Notes: generated by a model from the letters alone, not told the origin. Shown: positions 1 to 6,530, counted from the first letter of the stretch. The stretch: DNA of 14,834 bases from Gemmatimonadota bacterium (GCA_028287225.1 JAQBPZ010000103.1:1-14834), one strand, 5' to 3'. Program-made: numbers and translations.

Positions 1-259
1 GGACCCGGGCGGCGACGCCGACGCGGCCGATGAACCGCTGCGAGTCGATCGGCTCGTCGTGGTCACCCCCGGCGACGACGAGGGCGACCACCAGCCCCGG
101 CTCGTCGTGCGCCCGCAGGAGGGACAGGTTCTCCGGCGCCCCCATCTGTACCGCGATCGTGCCGAGCGGATAGACGATCGTCGACCGCAGCGCCATGAGC
201 GGCAACGTGGGCGGGAGCTCGGACTTGAGGATCTCTTCCTTGCGCTGTGCCTTGGCCAT
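1..259 (-). CDS. lon: Lon protease, N-terminal part (partial)
   Basis: Reading the minus strand from the ATG at 259 gives 86 residues that run off the window edge with no stop. After a short charged leader, the segment PPTLPLMALRSTIVYP followed by PLGTIAVQMG and NLSLLRAHDE matches the start of the Lon substrate-binding (LON/PUA-like) domain, which typically opens with LPLLPLRDxVVFPxxxxPL. Lon is an ATP-dependent serine protease that degrades misfolded and regulatory proteins in the cytosol. The AAA+ and Ser-Lys protease parts lie outside the window, so activity cannot be judged. No strong Shine-Dalgarno sequence precedes the ATG, but the start agrees with where the family begins. The gene lies downstream of the DnaA-like gene on the same strand, 272 bp away across a repeat-rich spacer. 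Identification rests on the N-terminal domain only. Confidence 0.8.
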   Translation of the reverse strand, partial: MAKAQRKEEILKSELPPTLPLMALRSTIVYPLGTIAVQMGAPENLSLLRAHDEPGLVVALVVAGGDHDEPIDSQRFIGRVGVAARV

Positions 260-319
260 GAACGGTAAGGTAAGCCGGGAAGCGGCGTCGATACAGGCAC
301 ACTTTTCCGCGAAATCTGC

Positions 320-500
320 GGGCGCTCGCTGCGCTCGCTTGGCGGGCGGGCGACTACGCCGCCCTTGGCGGGACGGCTGAGGGGTGTCCGCCAAGCGAGC
401 ATCGCGAGCGCCCGTCAAGGCGTAGTCCCGTCGGCGCGCAGCGCCCGGGACAGCCGCCCGCCAAGGGAGGCGTTCCACGCCGACCGACCGCCAAGCGAGC
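320..500. repeat. Mosaic of short direct and inverted repeats between the dnaA-like gene and lon
   Basis: The 13-mer CCGCCAAGCGAGC occurs at 388-400 and again at 488-500, exactly 100 bp apart. Its reverse complement lies within 320-345, and the 26-nt segments 320-345 and 388-413 are inverted copies matching at 23 positions. A second inverted pair is GACTACGCC (352-360) with GGCGTAGTC (419-427). A third is CCCTTGGCGG (362-371) with CCGCCAAGGG (458-467). The pairs interleave rather than nest, so this is a mosaic of REP-like units and not one simple hairpin. No convincing gene fills 260-531. The structures could stabilise or end the dnaA-like transcript before lon, but that is inference. Confidence 0.7.
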
Positions 501-531
501 GTGTCGCGCAGCGACCGCGAGCGCCTGGCCG

Positions 532-1680
532 TCAACGCGTCGCTCCATCCGGCAGCGGCAGCATGGTGCGCAGCCGGGCGACGCGTTCCGCGGTCCGGGC
601 GTCTTCCTCGATGTCGTCGCGGGCGCGGGCCAGGGCGGAGAGCACCGTGGACGTGTCGCGGTCGCCGAAGGCCGCGCCGATCTCGCGCAGCGAGAGCTGG
701 AGCAGCTCGCGGCAGAGGAGCATCCCGATCCGGCGCGGCCGCGCGAGCACGCGCGCGCGTCCGCTGCCCACGAGGTCATCGGGCGAGACGCCCCACTCGG
801 CAGCCACGGCCTCCTGCACCGCCTGCGCGCCCACGCTCGCCGTGCCGGCCGGCCGGTGCGTGGGCAGGGCGCGCCGCGCGAGGGCCAGGGTGAGGGGGGC
901 GTTCTCCACCGAGGCGATGGCGAGGAGCCGGGTGATGTTCCCCTCGAGCGCCCGGACGCTGGACTCGGACTGCGCCGCCAGGTGGTGCGCCACGCTGGGC
1001 GGCAGCTCGATGGCGCGCGCGCGCGCCTTGGCGTGCAGGATGGACACGCGGTGCTCCCAGTCCGGGGGATCGAGGTGCGCGACGTGCGCTCGCCGGAAGC
1101 GGCCGACGAGACGGAGGGCCAGGGCATCGGCGCCGTCGGCCGCGTCGCTCGTGAGCAGCAGCTGGTGGCTGCCAAGGACGCTCTCGGCGGCGACCGCGGC
1201 GAGGGCCTCCTGCGCGGCGGCGTGCCGATCGAGCACATGGACGTCGTCGATGATGAGCAGGTCGGCCCGGGCCAGCTCGTCGATGATGGCGCGAGGAGTG
1301 CCCGCCGCCGTCCCCTCGGCAAGGCGGCGCAGGAACTCGTCGGCGGTCATCAGCAGCACGGTCCGCTCTGGGCGGAGTGCCGACTCGGCCGTGACGGCAT
1401 GCGCGAGGTGCGTCTTGCCGAGCCCGGTAGCGCCGGTGATCAGGATGGGGTTGTAAAGCTGCCCGGGGGCAACGGCGGCCGCCGAGGCGGCGGCATACGC
1501 GGCCTCGTTGCTCTTCCCGACGATGAACTCGGGAAAGGTGTAGCGGGGATTCAGCGACGTCGGCACGGGGAGCCGACTGTGCAATTGTCGTGACCGTTCC
1601 GGGCGCCGATTCCTGCGCGGTCTGGTCTCTCGGCCGGAGAGGAGACTGCATCCAACGGACGAGACGGATTCGACGGTCAT
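532..1680 (-). CDS. DnaA-like AAA+ ATPase with DnaA DNA-binding domain, lacking domain I
   Basis: This 382-residue protein aligns with DnaA domains III and IV. Residues 43-54 (LNPRYTFPEFIV) open the AAA+ domain. Walker A is GATGLGKT (83-90), Walker B LLIIDD (141-146), sensor 1 LLLTSD (174-179), the arginine finger is in GRF (R194), and sensor 2 is R243 in VRALEG. Domain IV (about 285-375) holds LCRELLQLSLREIGAAFG, but the box-binding signature, normally GGRDHTTV, is GDRDTSTV (339-346), so the base-contacting His is replaced by Thr. The first 40 residues are Arg-rich and do not resemble domain I, the DnaB/DiaA-binding part, and the protein is shorter than usual DnaA (about 440-470). I chose the ATG at 1680 because GGAG sits 8 nt upstream; an ATG at 1710 is in frame but lies in the AT-rich promoter, and TTG/GTG codons just before LNP are alternatives. 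No dnaN is adjacent. It may be a divergent initiator or an accessory DnaA/Hda-type regulator. Confidence 0.85.
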   Translation of the reverse strand: MTVESVSSVGCSLLSGRETRPRRNRRPERSRQLHSRLPVPTSLNPRYTFPEFIVGKSNEAAYAAASAAAVAPGQLYNPILITGATGLGKTHLAHAVTAESALRPERTVLLMTADEFLRRLAEGTAAGTPRAIIDELARADLLIIDDVHVLDRHAAAQEALAAVAAESVLGSHQLLLTSDAADGADALALRLVGRFRRAHVAHLDPPDWEHRVSILHAKARARAIELPPSVAHHLAAQSESSVRALEGNITRLLAIASVENAPLTLALARRALPTHRPAGTASVGAQAVQEAVAAEWGVSPDDLVGSGRARVLARPRRIGMLLCRELLQLSLREIGAAFGDRDTSTVLSALARARDDIEEDARTAERVARLRTMLPLPDGATR

Positions 1681-1850
1681 GACGACCACTCCGTGACCGA
1701 CACATACCATATAAAGTGATATTTATATAATGCTTTATGGCGGTTGACTGGTGGGCGCACGTGAAGGGCACCTGGCCCACCCGACGATCCCGTCCGATCC
1801 ATGCCATCCTTCGGATGCAGTCCCCCCTTTTACCGAGGGACCAGCCCGCG
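1616..1850. repeat. Inverted repeat flanking the dnaA-like/ku promoter region
   Basis: Arms 1616-1653 and 1813-1850 are 38 bp each and match at about 30 positions by eye in inverted orientation. The core is GGATGCAGTC and ends with GACCAG then CCGCG. One arm lies inside the 5' end of the dnaA-like gene (its Arg-rich, non-conserved N-terminus) and the other in the long leader before ku. Read in corresponding frames, the arms would encode similar strings (MQSPLRPRDQ and MQSPLLPRDQ), which shows the duplication but is not evidence that either is translated. Origin is unknown. Confidence 0.6.
1707..1740. promoter_or_regulatory. AT-rich imperfect palindrome, likely divergent promoter/operator
   Basis: This 34-bp stretch is strikingly AT-rich for the region. 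Its ends form an imperfect palindrome: CCATATAAAG on the left and the reverse complement of CCATAAAG on the right, differing by a 2-nt indel. A perfect sigma-70 -10 hexamer TATAAT lies at 1726-1731 on the plus strand, pointing toward ku; no good -35 is seen 17 bp upstream. On the minus strand TATATG near 1707-1712 could serve the dnaA-like gene. The ku transcript would then have a leader of roughly 190 nt. Confidence 0.5.
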
Positions 1851-1883
1851 AACGAGGCAATTCCGAACAGCCGCCGAAAAGTT

Positions 1884-1892
1884 TGTGGACAA
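1884..1892 (-). promoter_or_regulatory. DnaA-box-like nonamer
   Basis: The minus strand reads TTGTCCACA, the DnaA-box form common in high-GC actinobacteria and one base from the E. coli consensus TTATCCACA. It lies in the ku leader about 200 bp from the dnaA-like start. A single box can occur by chance, and the domain IV signature of the neighbouring protein is altered, so its relevance is uncertain. Confidence 0.3.
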
Positions 1893-1928
1893 GTGATGGA
1901 GAGTACGGGCCCTGCCATATCACCGGGC

Positions 1929-2819
1929 ATGGCAAGCATATGGACTGGCGCCCTGACGTTCGGGCTCGTGAACATCCCTGTCTCTCTGGCCAGCGCCGTG
2001 CGCGCGGTGGAGAAGACCAGCTTCCGCCAGCTGAACGAGGAGGATCTCGCGCCGATCAAGTACGAGCGCGTGTCGTCCGTCGACGGCGAGGTCGTGCCCT
2101 GGAAGCAGATCGTGAAGGGGTACGAGTACGCCAAGGGGAAGTACGTCGTCGTCACCCCCGAGGAGCTCGCGAAGGTGCGGACGCCCTCGAGCAAGGCGGT
2201 GGAGATGATGGACTTCGTCAAGTCCGACGAGATCGACCCCCGCTACTTCGACACCCCGTACTACCTCGTGCCCCAGAAGGGGGGCGAGAAGCCCTACGCC
2301 CTGCTGCGCGAGGCGCTCGCCAACACGGACATGGTGGGCATCGGCAAGCTCACGCTGCGGCAGAAGGAGCACCTCGTGGCGGTGCGCCCGATCGGGGACG
2401 CGCTGGTGCTGGAGCTGATGCGCTTCGAGAACGAGCTGGTGCCGCCGTCCGACATCAACTTCCCCGACACCGAGCAGCAGAAGGTGCGGCCGCAGGAGCT
2501 GGCGATGGCCGAGCAGCTCATCGGCAACCTTGCCGAGCCGTTCGACCCGTCCAAGTACCATGACGAGTACGAGGAGAAGCTGAAGTCGCTGCTCAAGGCG
2601 AAGCTGAAGGGAAAGAAGATCCCCGACGACGGCGACGACGACGACGGGCGGCGCGAGAAGACGAAGGTCATCGACCTCGTCGCGCGTCTCCAGGAGAGCC
2701 TGGCCGCCTCGGGGGCGAAGAAGCGCTCGTCGAAGCACGCGTCCACCACGGCCACGGCGAAGAAGAAGCCGGTGAAGGCGACGCGGGCGAAGTCGGCGCG
2801 CAAGCGGAAGGCGTCCTAG
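1929..2819 (+). CDS. ku: Ku protein, non-homologous end joining
   Basis: The 296-residue product begins MASIWTGALTFGLVNIPVSL, the hallmark start of bacterial Ku, and continues through a typical Ku core (about 1-235), with motifs such as YLVPQKGGEKPYALLREAL and GIGKLTLRQKEHL. Bacterial Ku forms a homodimeric ring that threads onto broken DNA ends and recruits the ligase LigD. The frame is open upstream to 1737, but those 64 codons are not Ku-like, so the start is set at 1929 on family grounds even though its Shine-Dalgarno is poor. ATG 1896 is an alternative. After an acidic stretch (GDDDDG) and a helix, the C-terminus is a Lys/Arg/Ala-rich tail (KKKPVKATRAKSARKRK), a type of extension known to add DNA binding and to affect end threading in other bacterial Ku proteins. 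No ligD lies in the window. Confidence 0.95.
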   Translation: MASIWTGALTFGLVNIPVSLASAVRAVEKTSFRQLNEEDLAPIKYERVSSVDGEVVPWKQIVKGYEYAKGKYVVVTPEELAKVRTPSSKAVEMMDFVKSDEIDPRYFDTPYYLVPQKGGEKPYALLREALANTDMVGIGKLTLRQKEHLVAVRPIGDALVLELMRFENELVPPSDINFPDTEQQKVRPQELAMAEQLIGNLAEPFDPSKYHDEYEEKLKSLLKAKLKGKKIPDDGDDDDGRREKTKVIDLVARLQESLAASGAKKRSSKHASTTATAKKKPVKATRAKSARKRKAS

Positions 2820-2889
2820 ACCACTGCACGGTCAACGGCTTCAACGCAGAGGCCGCAGAGAGGAACAGCGAGGGCGCAGAGGACTTCAT

Positions 2890-2975
2890 CGTTTCCTCTG
2901 CGCCCTCCGTGTCCTCCGTGGTAAAACGCTCTTGCAAGGGCGTTCAACCACGGAGGACACAGAGGTCACAGAGAG
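2890..2975. repeat. Hairpin-forming ACCACGGAGGACAC repeat after ku
   Basis: GTGTCCTCCGTGGT (2909-2922) and ACCACGGAGGACAC (2947-2960) are a perfect 14-bp inverted repeat. Inside it AACGC (2925-2929) pairs with GCGTT (2940-2944) around a CTTGCAAG loop. Weaker pairing continues about 14 bp outward. A related copy occurs at 6395-6420. The region 2820-3043 has no convincing gene. Lying between the convergent ku and metallo-hydrolase genes, the hairpin could end both transcripts, but there is no clear T-run on either side, so terminator function is only suggested. Confidence 0.65.
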
Positions 2976-3022
2976 AACTGCATGAGCGGCTGTCCGCCGT
3001 GCCCTCGCAGTGAAGAACTAAT

Positions 3023-3042
3023 GCATGAATATTTATTTATGC
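3023..3042. repeat. AT-rich near-palindrome just after the metallo-hydrolase stop
   Basis: GCATGAATA (3023-3031) and TATTTATGC (3034-3042) form 9-bp arms with one mismatch and a 2-nt centre. It starts 2 bp beyond the minus-strand stop codon. The centre is too tight for a good RNA hairpin, so a protein-binding site or a remnant of a repeat is as likely as a terminator. Confidence 0.4.
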
Positions 3043-3043
3043 G

Positions 3044-4180
3044 TTACCAGCCCCGGGTCTCGCCGAATGCTGCGATCCAGAGGAGGTCCGGGTCGAGCCG
3101 CTGCCGCTCCCACGCCTCCCGCACCCGGCGCGGCGGCTCCTCCATGGGCTCCGAGGTGAGCCGGAAGGTCCCCCAGTGGATGCCGAGCATCAGTGGCAGC
3201 GGAGTCGACGGATACGCCAGCGTCGCCTCCGTGTACGCCTGCACCGCCTCGGACGGGTCCAGGTGGACCGACTGCATGAACCAGCGCGGGTCGTACGCGC
3301 CGATCGGCATGAGCACCAGGTCGAACGGCCCGCAGCGCTCGCCGATGCGCCGGAACTCCGGATGGTACGCCGTGTCCCCCGCGAACCAGGCGCGCCGCCC
3401 CTCGATCTCCACCGCGTAGCCGCACCAGAGCGTGGCGTTGCGGTCCCCGGCGCGGCGCGCCGAGAAGTGCCGAGCGGGCGTCGCGGTGATGGTGGCGCCC
3501 TTCACGACCGTGTGCTGCCACCAGTCCAGCTCCACCACCTGTGCCACGCCGAACTCGCGCAGGTACTTCCCGAGGGCCAGCGGCGCCACCCAGATCGCGT
3601 CGCGATGCAGCCGGGCGAGGCGCTGCACCGTGGGGCGGTCGAGGTGGTCGTAGTGCGAGTGGGAGAGCAGGACGATGTCGAGCGGAGGGAGCGCGTCCAG
3701 CGCGATGGGCGGCGGCATCACCCGGCGCGGCCCGAGCCACTGGACCGGAAAGGCGCGCTCGCTCCACACCGGGTCGGTGAGGATGTTCAACCCGCCCACC
3801 TGGAGCAGCACGGTGCTGTGGCCCATCCAGGTGGCCGTGGCGATGGCGCGGTCGGCGCGCGGCCGCACCAGCTGCGGGGTGGCGACCGGGAAGCTGCCGC
3901 GCGGCGGGTTGGGCGCTCGCTCGCCGCGCTGCTCCCAGAGCATGCGGGCCACGTCGCGCAGCCCGTGCGTCTCGCTGCCGGGCCACGGGTTCCGGAAGGC
4001 GCCGCCGGGCGCATGGTGCGACGGCCCGGCGGGTGGCGTGCTCTCGCGCGAGCTCAGCGCGCCGTCCTCGGCGCGGATGCCGCTGTCGCCCCCGGCGCGG
4101 GTTCCGCTGCCGCCTTCGGCGCAGGCTCCGCTGTCGCCTCTGGCGCAGGCTCCATGAACAGCTCGTCCACGAAGCACCAT
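3044..4180 (-). CDS. Metallo-beta-lactamase-fold hydrolase, RomA/NAPE-PLD-like
   Basis: The metallo-beta-lactamase fold is clear. WMGHSTVLLQVGGLNILTDP (118-137) opens it, HSHYDHLD (174-181) is the HxHxDH metal motif, H238 (ARHFS), D269 (FAGDT) and H335 (GIHWGTF) supply the remaining ligands. The upstream conserved GAFRNPWPG (60-68) and the domain order fit the family of NAPE-hydrolysing phospholipase D and bacterial RomA/UlaG-like proteins, so a phosphodiesterase or lactonase-type hydrolysis is plausible; the substrate is unknown. The start is unsettled. ATG 4180 has AGAGG 7 nt upstream, giving 378 residues, but codons 1-50 overlap the preceding zinc-finger gene by 127 nt over a tandem repeat and look low-complexity. 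A CTG at 4057, overlapping the upstream TGA and preceded by GAGGA, would give 337 residues and keep all conserved parts; ATG 3943 would lose GAFRNPWPG. It is the third gene of the minus-strand operon. Confidence 0.88.
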   Translation of the reverse strand: MVLRGRAVHGACARGDSGACAEGGSGTRAGGDSGIRAEDGALSSRESTPPAGPSHHAPGGAFRNPWPGSETHGLRDVARMLWEQRGERAPNPPRGSFPVATPQLVRPRADRAIATATWMGHSTVLLQVGGLNILTDPVWSERAFPVQWLGPRRVMPPPIALDALPPLDIVLLSHSHYDHLDRPTVQRLARLHRDAIWVAPLALGKYLREFGVAQVVELDWWQHTVVKGATITATPARHFSARRAGDRNATLWCGYAVEIEGRRAWFAGDTAYHPEFRRIGERCGPFDLVLMPIGAYDPRWFMQSVHLDPSEAVQAYTEATLAYPSTPLPLMLGIHWGTFRLTSEPMEEPPRRVREAWERQRLDPDLLWIAAFGETRGW

Positions 4181-4410
4181 CCCCAGTCCTCTCCCCGCTC
4201 GAAGCTGCGCATCACCGGATGCGTCGTCGCGTGGAAGTGCTTCGTGGCGTGCCTGTTCGGCGAGTCGTCGCAGCAGCCGACGTGGCCGCACTCCAGGCAC
4301 AGCCGCAGGTGCACCCAGCCGCTGCCCGTCGCGAGGCATTCCTCGCAGCCGTTCGGGGTCTTCGGCGTGACCGCATGGACGTGGTCGAGATGCGTGCAGC
4401 GCTGGCTCAT
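4054..4410 (-). CDS. UBP-type zinc finger protein
   Basis: The 118-residue product has the UBP zinc-finger pattern: C5 and H7, C22-E-E-C25, C38-L-E-C41, then GHVGCC (42-47), H54, H60 and the HP pair at 64-65. Eukaryotic UBP fingers bind the free C-terminus of ubiquitin; the role of small bacterial members is not known. The ATG at 4410 overlaps the TGA of the upstream flavoprotein (ATGA) and has GGGAG about 8 nt upstream, so translational coupling is likely. I recall bacterial genomes that pair such a finger with cNMP/thioredoxin-reductase-like genes, which fits this operon, but I could not check this. The C-terminal 33 residues are a Pro/Ala-rich tail of 8-residue repeats (EPAPEATA, EPAPKAAA, EPAPGATA, then degenerate). 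The tail resembles an interdomain linker, which raises the possibility that the finger was or is joined to the downstream hydrolase. Confidence 0.85.
   Translation of the reverse strand: MSQRCTHLDHVHAVTPKTPNGCEECLATGSGWVHLRLCLECGHVGCCDDSPNRHATKHFHATTHPVMRSFERGEDWGWCFVDELFMEPAPEATAEPAPKAAAEPAPGATAASAPRTAR
4057..4152. repeat. 24-bp tandem repeat, four units
   Basis: Units lie at 4129-4152, 4105-4128, 4081-4104 and a degenerate fourth at 4057-4080. On the minus strand the consensus starts GAGCCTGCGCC and ends GCGACAGCG. The unit is a multiple of three and encodes EPAPxATA-type repeats at the end of the zinc-finger gene, so copy-number change would lengthen the tail without shifting frame. The same DNA is read in a second frame if the hydrolase starts at 4180. 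Confidence 0.8.
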
Positions 4411-6065
4411 GTCGTCACTCCCAGGTGTGCGTGTACGAAGCTGATCGCCATGGAGCCCTCGCCGACCGCCGACGCGACGCGCTTCACGGAGCCGGCGCGC
4501 GCGTCGCCCGCGGCGAAGACGCCGGGCAGGCTCGTCTCCAGGAACAGGGGCGGGCGATTGGCCACCCGCCAGGCGTCGCTGTCCAGCATGGCAGGAGTGA
4601 GGCCGGTGCCTGTGAGCACGAATCCCCTGGCGTCCAGCGCGACGCAGTCCTTCAGCCACCCGGTGTGCGGCACGGCGCCGATGAAGATGAACAGCGCGCG
4701 GGCCGCGATGCGTTCCTCCGCGCCCCCCTTGACCGACTGTATGGTCACCCCGCTCAACGCACCCTCGCCCTCGAGCGTGGCGACCACGGCGCGGCGGTGC
4801 AGCGTGACGTTCGGCAGCCCGTCGAGCCGGTCGATGAGGTATCGCGACATGCTCTTCGCCAGCTCGTCGCCGCGGATCACGAGGTGGACGCGCCGCGAGT
4901 GCCGGGCGAGGAACACCGCGGCCTGGCCGGCCGAGTTGCCGCCGCCCACTACCACCACGTCCTCGCCGCCGGCGAGCCGCGCCTCCATCTCGGTGGCCGA
5001 GTAGTAGACCCCTGCTCCCTCGAGCTCACGCACCCGCGGCACGCTCAGCCGCCGGTACTCGATTCCGCTCGCCACGATCACCGCGCGGGCGCGCAGCTCC
5101 ACCCCGTCGTCGAGCCGCACGATGCGGTCGCCGCCCTGGATGCGCAGCCCCACCGCGGTGCAGGGCACGGAGAAGTCGGCGCCGAACTTCTCCGCCTGCA
5201 CCATGGCCCGCATGGCCAGGTCCTGGCCGGAGATCCCGGTAGGGAAGCCGAGGTAGTTCTCGATGCGCGAGCTCGTGCCGGCCTGCCCGCCCACCGCGGT
5301 GGCGTCGACCGTCAGGGTGCGCAGCCCCTCGCTGGCGGCGTACACCGCGGCGGCGAGCCCCGCGGGTCCGGCGCCCACCACCACCAGGTCGTAGAGCTCG
5401 CCCGGATCCATCGGCTGCACCAGGCCCAGGACGGCGGCCAGCTCGCCGATCGTCGGGTTCTTGTGGAACCTGCCGTCGCGGCAGAGGACGACGGGCGTCT
5501 CCGCCGCCGGCACCCCCATCGCGCGCAGCAGGTCGTCGGCCTGCGGATCCCGCTCCAGGTCCAGCAGGGTGTACGGCACCGCGTTGCGCGAGCAGAACTC
5601 GGCGAGCGCATGCGTGGCCGGCGTGAAGCGCGACCCGATGATCTTGATCCCCTCGAAGCCGTTGTCGAGCAGCAGCGTGCGGCGCATCAGGAAGGCGCGC
5701 AGCAGCGTCTCGCCCAGCTCGGGGGCGTCGCTCAGCACGCGTCGCAGCTCGGACGACTCCACCGCGAGCACCTCGCCCGCCTCCGACACCTGGCCCTCGA
5801 TCAGCGCGCCGCGCCCCGTGAGCATGTCGACGTCGCCGGTGAACTGGCCGGCGGAGTGGTGCGCGATGGGGCGGATCTCGCCATTCGCCGCGTGCTCGAC
5901 GACCTCGATGGCGCCGGCGAGCACCACGAACAGCGGGAAGCGGCGGTCTCCCGCGCGCCAGAGCACCTCGCCCGCCTCGGTGCGGCGCACCGTGCCGCGC
6001 GGGCGCAGCGCGTCGATCTGGCGTGCGTCGAGCGTTGGAAAGGCGATCGTGGCGTCGGAGGGCAT
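4407..6065 (-). CDS. cNMP-domain/thioredoxin-reductase-like FAD oxidoreductase without the CxxC motif
   Basis: This 552-residue protein has three parts. Residues about 10-130 form a cyclic-nucleotide-binding-type jelly roll (LFVVLAGAIEVV, GQFTGDVDMLTGRG), without the usual phosphate-binding Arg-Ala signature, so nucleotide binding is doubtful. Residues about 140-216 look like a glutaredoxin/thioredoxin fold (IKIIGSRFTPATHALAEF) with no CxxC. Residues 225-552 are thioredoxin-reductase-like: FAD-binding GAGPAG (231-236), GGQAGTSSRIENYLGFP (259-275), NAD(P)-binding GGGNSAG (374-380), and a C-terminal FAAGDARAGSVKRVASAVGEG. Where thioredoxin reductase has its CATC centre, this protein reads YYSATEM (354-360), so it should not reduce thioredoxin by the standard dithiol route. 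Related fusions with this substitution are, as I recall, common in high-GC bacteria. The ATG at 6065 is chosen from domain alignment; the 48 upstream in-frame codons are repeat-derived. It overlaps the UBP finger gene by 4 nt (ATGA). Confidence 0.9.
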   Translation of the reverse strand: MPSDATIAFPTLDARQIDALRPRGTVRRTEAGEVLWRAGDRRFPLFVVLAGAIEVVEHAANGEIRPIAHHSAGQFTGDVDMLTGRGALIEGQVSEAGEVLAVESSELRRVLSDAPELGETLLRAFLMRRTLLLDNGFEGIKIIGSRFTPATHALAEFCSRNAVPYTLLDLERDPQADDLLRAMGVPAAETPVVLCRDGRFHKNPTIGELAAVLGLVQPMDPGELYDLVVVGAGPAGLAAAVYAASEGLRTLTVDATAVGGQAGTSSRIENYLGFPTGISGQDLAMRAMVQAEKFGADFSVPCTAVGLRIQGGDRIVRLDDGVELRARAVIVASGIEYRRLSVPRVRELEGAGVYYSATEMEARLAGGEDVVVVGGGNSAGQAAVFLARHSRRVHLVIRGDELAKSMSRYLIDRLDGLPNVTLHRRAVVATLEGEGALSGVTIQSVKGGAEERIAARALFIFIGAVPHTGWLKDCVALDARGFVLTGTGLTPAMLDSDAWRVANRPPLFLETSLPGVFAAGDARAGSVKRVASAVGEGSMAISFVHAHLGVTT

Positions 6066-6336
6066 GGCGAAGCCTACGATACTGCGAGCACCGGGCCAGC
6101 GGTCGGTGCGCCGATCACCTGCCTTCTTCACCGACGGATTCCATCGGCATGGCGCGCTGGGCCTCGGAGAGCGGGGCTGAAGGTCAACTGACTGGGACTG
6201 CTCACGCATCCATCGGATTGATGCGAGGTGACGCAGCCCGACGAAATGGCCCGCCAGGCCCTCGTGCGACGAGCGGACGCCGCTCCTTTACTCGTCCAGA
6301 TGGTAGGAGAGCCGGCCCTCGGAACTAATGGAGGGT

Positions 6337-6360
6337 GCGGGGCTGGGATCTCCGCCCCGC
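6337..6360 (+). repeat. 24-bp GC-rich hairpin, copy 1
   Basis: GCGGGGC and GCCCCGC flank TGGGATCTCC. The identical 24-mer recurs in the same orientation at 6531-6554, although the longer arms that contain the two copies are inverted to each other. Confidence 0.7.
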
Positions 6361-6394
6361 GCGAGGCGTCGGGGCAGTGCCAGCGCTGCAACAG

Positions 6395-6420
6395 CGTTTG
6401 ACCACGGAGGACGCGGAGGA
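6395..6420 (+). repeat. Second copy of the ACCACGGAGGAC repeat
   Basis: ACCACGGAGGACGCGGAGGA (6401-6420), preceded by CGTTTG, matches GCGTTCAACCACGGAGGACAC at 2940-2960 with few changes. Here it is a single arm without its hairpin partner, in the centre of the long inverted-repeat element. Confidence 0.6.
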
Positions 6421-6530
6421 CTGAGCAGGGCCCTCGCGCAACAGGGCTTCCTTCCCTTCTTGCCGCTCCGGACATCCCTTGCCTCGTCGGACATCGCATG
6501 AGAGCCGGCCGCCGTGAGTTTGGGGGGGGT

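Noticed and set aside
354..1322. 322-codon minus-strand ORF overlapping the dnaA-like gene
   Set aside because: It is out of frame with the recognisable DnaA motifs and has Arg/Ser/Pro-rich shadow composition.
776..2221. 481-codon minus-strand ORF crossing the dnaA-like and ku region
   Set aside because: It is a frame-shifted shadow of both genes; the similarity of its middle part to the ku leader translation comes from the inverted DNA repeat.
4425..6191. 588-codon plus-strand ORF
   Set aside because: It is antisense to the flavoprotein, which has clear FAD and NAD(P) motifs. The translation is Arg/His/Ala-rich with no family resemblance.
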